Shown here piece by piece: positions 5,096 through 6,886 of a DNA stretch of 6,886 nt. Every line of letters starts with the position of its first letter. The first letter of the stretch is position 1. A program made the translations under genes and the position numbers. The notes below the pieces were generated by a model. It saw only the letters and a list, made by a program, of their open reading frames with translations, was not told the origin of the DNA and ran no database searches. Source of the stretch: an uncultured Bacteroidales bacterium (GTDB lineage: Bacteria > Bacteroidota > Bacteroidia > Bacteroidales > Muribaculaceae); assembly GCA_900547755.1 (NCBI GenBank), contig URIC01000063.1:1-6886 (forward strand). The letters are read 5' to 3'.

Positions 5096-6886
5096 AGAAC
5101 GACACACGCCTCTCCCCCGAGGACCGCGACGAGAACAAGCCGGTCCTGAACGACAACGGCATTTCACCCGCCACGGATGCAGACAGGCAGCCGGGAAAAC
5201 ACGCAGCCAAGCCCCGGAAACCCCTGTGGCTCCGGCTGCTGAAGATTCTGGGATGGACGGCAGGATGCGTCGTGGGGCTTGTCGTGCTGGCGCTTTGCCT
5301 CGCGGCATGGATTCTTACCCCTGAACGCCTCACCCCTTTGGTGGAGAAATACGGCAGCGAGTATCTGAAAGCGGATGTCAAGGCGAAGCGCGTGGAACTG
5401 ACTGTGTGGAGTTCCTTCCCGGATGTACGGCTGGACATCACAGACCTGCGGCTTACCTCGCGCACATTGCAGGGCCAGCCGGACTCGGTGACGCGCAAGT
5501 TGGGGCCGGATGCCGCGAAGCTGCTGTCGCTCGGCAGTTTCAGCGGTTCCATAAACCCCTGGTATCTGCTCAAGGGGACCATAAAAATCGGAGACATCAA
5601 GGCCGACGGCCTGGGCCTGAACCTGGTCTCCGGCGGCGACGGAATCAACAACTACGACATAATACCCCCTTCCGAAGAGAAGGAACAGGAAGAAAGCTCA
5701 CCCTGGGAGGTTCGTTTCGGCAAGATTTCAGTTCGTGCCGAGGGGGGTGTCCGCTACTTCGACGCACAGAGCGGCACAGATGTATTCCTCTCCTCCCCCG
5801 CCCTGCTCATCAATCCTCTGAACGAAGAGTGTACGAGTCTGGACACATCGCTGAGAGGGGAACTTACCCTCAAAATGGACGGTGAGCCCTATTTCAGCAA
5901 CTGGCACATGGAGACTTCGGGCAAGATAGACTGGAACTTAAAGACCATGGACTTCAACCTGCCCGACTACTCGGTTTCGCTCAACTTCCTGACCGCCAAA
6001 CTACACACTGCCCTTAACCTCGGCGACAAAATGTGTCTGAACTCATGCAAGCTGGAAATAGAGCCGGTACCGGTAGCTCCGTTAATCACGCACCTGCCGG
6101 AAGAGATAGCCAAGGACTATCCGATGCTCAAAGGGCTTGACACAGACATGAAAATATGTGTGGACGCAGAAGTCAAATGCCCCTGGACATTCACCTCCCC
6201 CCAATTGCCGGACGTAACGGCAAACCTGAATATCCCCGCCTGCCGGCTGAAGCTGACAGACAACGGAACCGTACTTATGGACCTGAACGAGCTTAACCTG
6301 CAGGCCACCCTTTTGTATAAGGGCTCGGCCCCGGAAAAGAGTTCGCTGCGAGTACCCCTGTGGAACATGAAGAGCAACGACATGGACCTCACTCTGGAGG
6401 CCCGGGCGGACGAGTTGCTCGGCGACAATCCGCTCATCCGGATTCTCTCCCGAGGACATCTCGACCTCCGTTCCCTGGCAGCGCTTATCCCTGTGTCCGG
6501 CTCCGTACTCACCGGCACGGTGGACGCCGACGCCGAGATGAACGCCCGTATGGACGACCTGGTAAACCTCCGCTACGAAAAAATAGAGATGAACGGCAAC
6601 GTGCAGGTGCGCGACCTGCTGCTGGAGATTCCCGTATCGGCCACCAGGCTATACAGCAAGCTGATTACCTTGCGTTTCGGCACAGCGGTAGATGACATGG
6701 GACCGCGTGTGCCGGGGACTCTGCTTGCCAGAGCCGAGACGGACACCCTGCATGTAGGAGTAACGGACATAAACTTAGGCCTTTCCGGAGCAGTGCTGAA
6801 AGCCGGGACAAGGGATGAATTGCTCCGCAAGAAAAATCCGAAGGAAATAGTGCCCATGGGGGTATCTTTCTCCGCACACCGCATAC
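5092..6886 (+). CDS. AsmA-like envelope protein, 3' end beyond the window
   Basis: An uninterrupted frame runs from ATG 5092 to the window edge (598 codons plus one base, no stop). Residues 1-43 are hydrophilic and probably cytoplasmic. One membrane segment lies at about 46-74 (WLRLLKILGW through LCLAAWIL). It is followed by the AsmA-type entry TPERLTPLVEKYGSEYLKADV (77-97, roughly), a Pro-Asp-Val-Arg-Leu strand at 110-114 and NPWYLLKGTIKIGDI near 154-168. The rest is strand-rich and periplasmic, with no catalytic motif. AsmA/TamB/YhdP relatives form hydrophobic grooves that help move phospholipids to the outer membrane and affect outer-membrane assembly. That role is inherited from the family and is not shown here. 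Bacteroidota members are often 800 residues or more, so much of it probably lies outside. Its ATG overlaps the previous stop (5092-5095), indicating co-translation with the lipoprotein. Confidence 0.88.
   Translation, partial: MKNDTRLSPEDRDENKPVLNDNGISPATDADRQPGKHAAKPRKPLWLRLLKILGWTAGCVVGLVVLALCLAAWILTPERLTPLVEKYGSEYLKADVKAKRVELTVWSSFPDVRLDITDLRLTSRTLQGQPDSVTRKLGPDAAKLLSLGSFSGSINPWYLLKGTIKIGDIKADGLGLNLVSGGDGINNYDIIPPSEEKEQEESSPWEVRFGKISVRAEGGVRYFDAQSGTDVFLSSPALLINPLNEECTSLDTSLRGELTLKMDGEPYFSNWHMETSGKIDWNLKTMDFNLPDYSVSLNFLTAKLHTALNLGDKMCLNSCKLEIEPVPVAPLITHLPEEIAKDYPMLKGLDTDMKICVDAEVKCPWTFTSPQLPDVTANLNIPACRLKLTDNGTVLMDLNELNLQATLLYKGSAPEKSSLRVPLWNMKSNDMDLTLEARADELLGDNPLIRILSRGHLDLRSLAALIPVSGSVLTGTVDADAEMNARMDDLVNLRYEKIEMNGNVQVRDLLLEIPVSATRLYSKLITLRFGTAVDDMGPRVPGTLLARAETDTLHVGVTDINLGLSGAVLKAGTRDELLRKKNPKEIVPMGVSFSAHRI

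Noticed and set aside
5406..5885. A 159-codon plus-strand frame in a different phase inside the AsmA-like gene
   Set aside because: The AsmA frame is open through the whole region with coherent membrane and strand patterns. The other frame is an Arg/Pro/His-rich out-of-phase translation.

Overview
The window looks like chromosomal DNA from a member of the Bacteroidota, most likely order Bacteroidales. Four signs point there. Promoters match the Bacteroides-type consensus TTTG-N19-21-TAnnTTTG upstream of four transcription units. None of the start codons tested has a Shine-Dalgarno sequence, and their upstream regions are A/T-rich instead. The S1 protein has six repeats plus a charged tail. 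There is also a DUF5715-type lipoprotein next to an AsmA-like protein. Coding DNA is moderately GC-rich, while intergenic DNA is AT-rich.

Layout: (1) Positions 1-271 hold a short tandem/inverted repeat at the left edge, an AT-rich promoter region and a leader of about 125 nt. (2) Positions 272-2065 encode ribosomal protein S1 (rpsA), ending at a long perfect hairpin. (3) Positions 2283-2582 encode a small, highly charged helical lipoprotein of unknown role, driven by a near-ideal promoter. (4) A strong terminator-type hairpin at 2661-2691 lies directly against the start of a GtrB/DPM1-like GT2 glycosyltransferase (to 3709). This enzyme probably transfers a sugar to undecaprenyl phosphate. (5) On the minus strand, a tRNA-Pro(GGG) gene at 3789-3863 has its own promoter (3951-3982), a structured 5' leader and a terminator (3747-3781) that it shares head-on with the glycosyltransferase gene. 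(6) A gene-free stretch at 3983-4279 carries several small hairpins and the promoter and leader of the next operon. (7) That operon encodes a DUF5715 lipoprotein with LAS/M15-like putative zinc-peptidase motifs (4280-5095). It overlaps by an ATGA junction an AsmA-like inner-membrane-anchored protein that runs off the right edge (5092 to beyond 6886).

As a whole this is mostly housekeeping DNA: translation (S1, tRNA-Pro) interleaved with cell-envelope functions (two lipoproteins, a polyprenyl-phosphate glycosyltransferase, an AsmA-like protein). I see no insertion sequence, phage gene, CRISPR array or defence cassette. The points most worth following are the translationally coupled DUF5715-AsmA pair, the hairpins that sit on start regions or 5' leaders, and the uncharacterised small lipoprotein.
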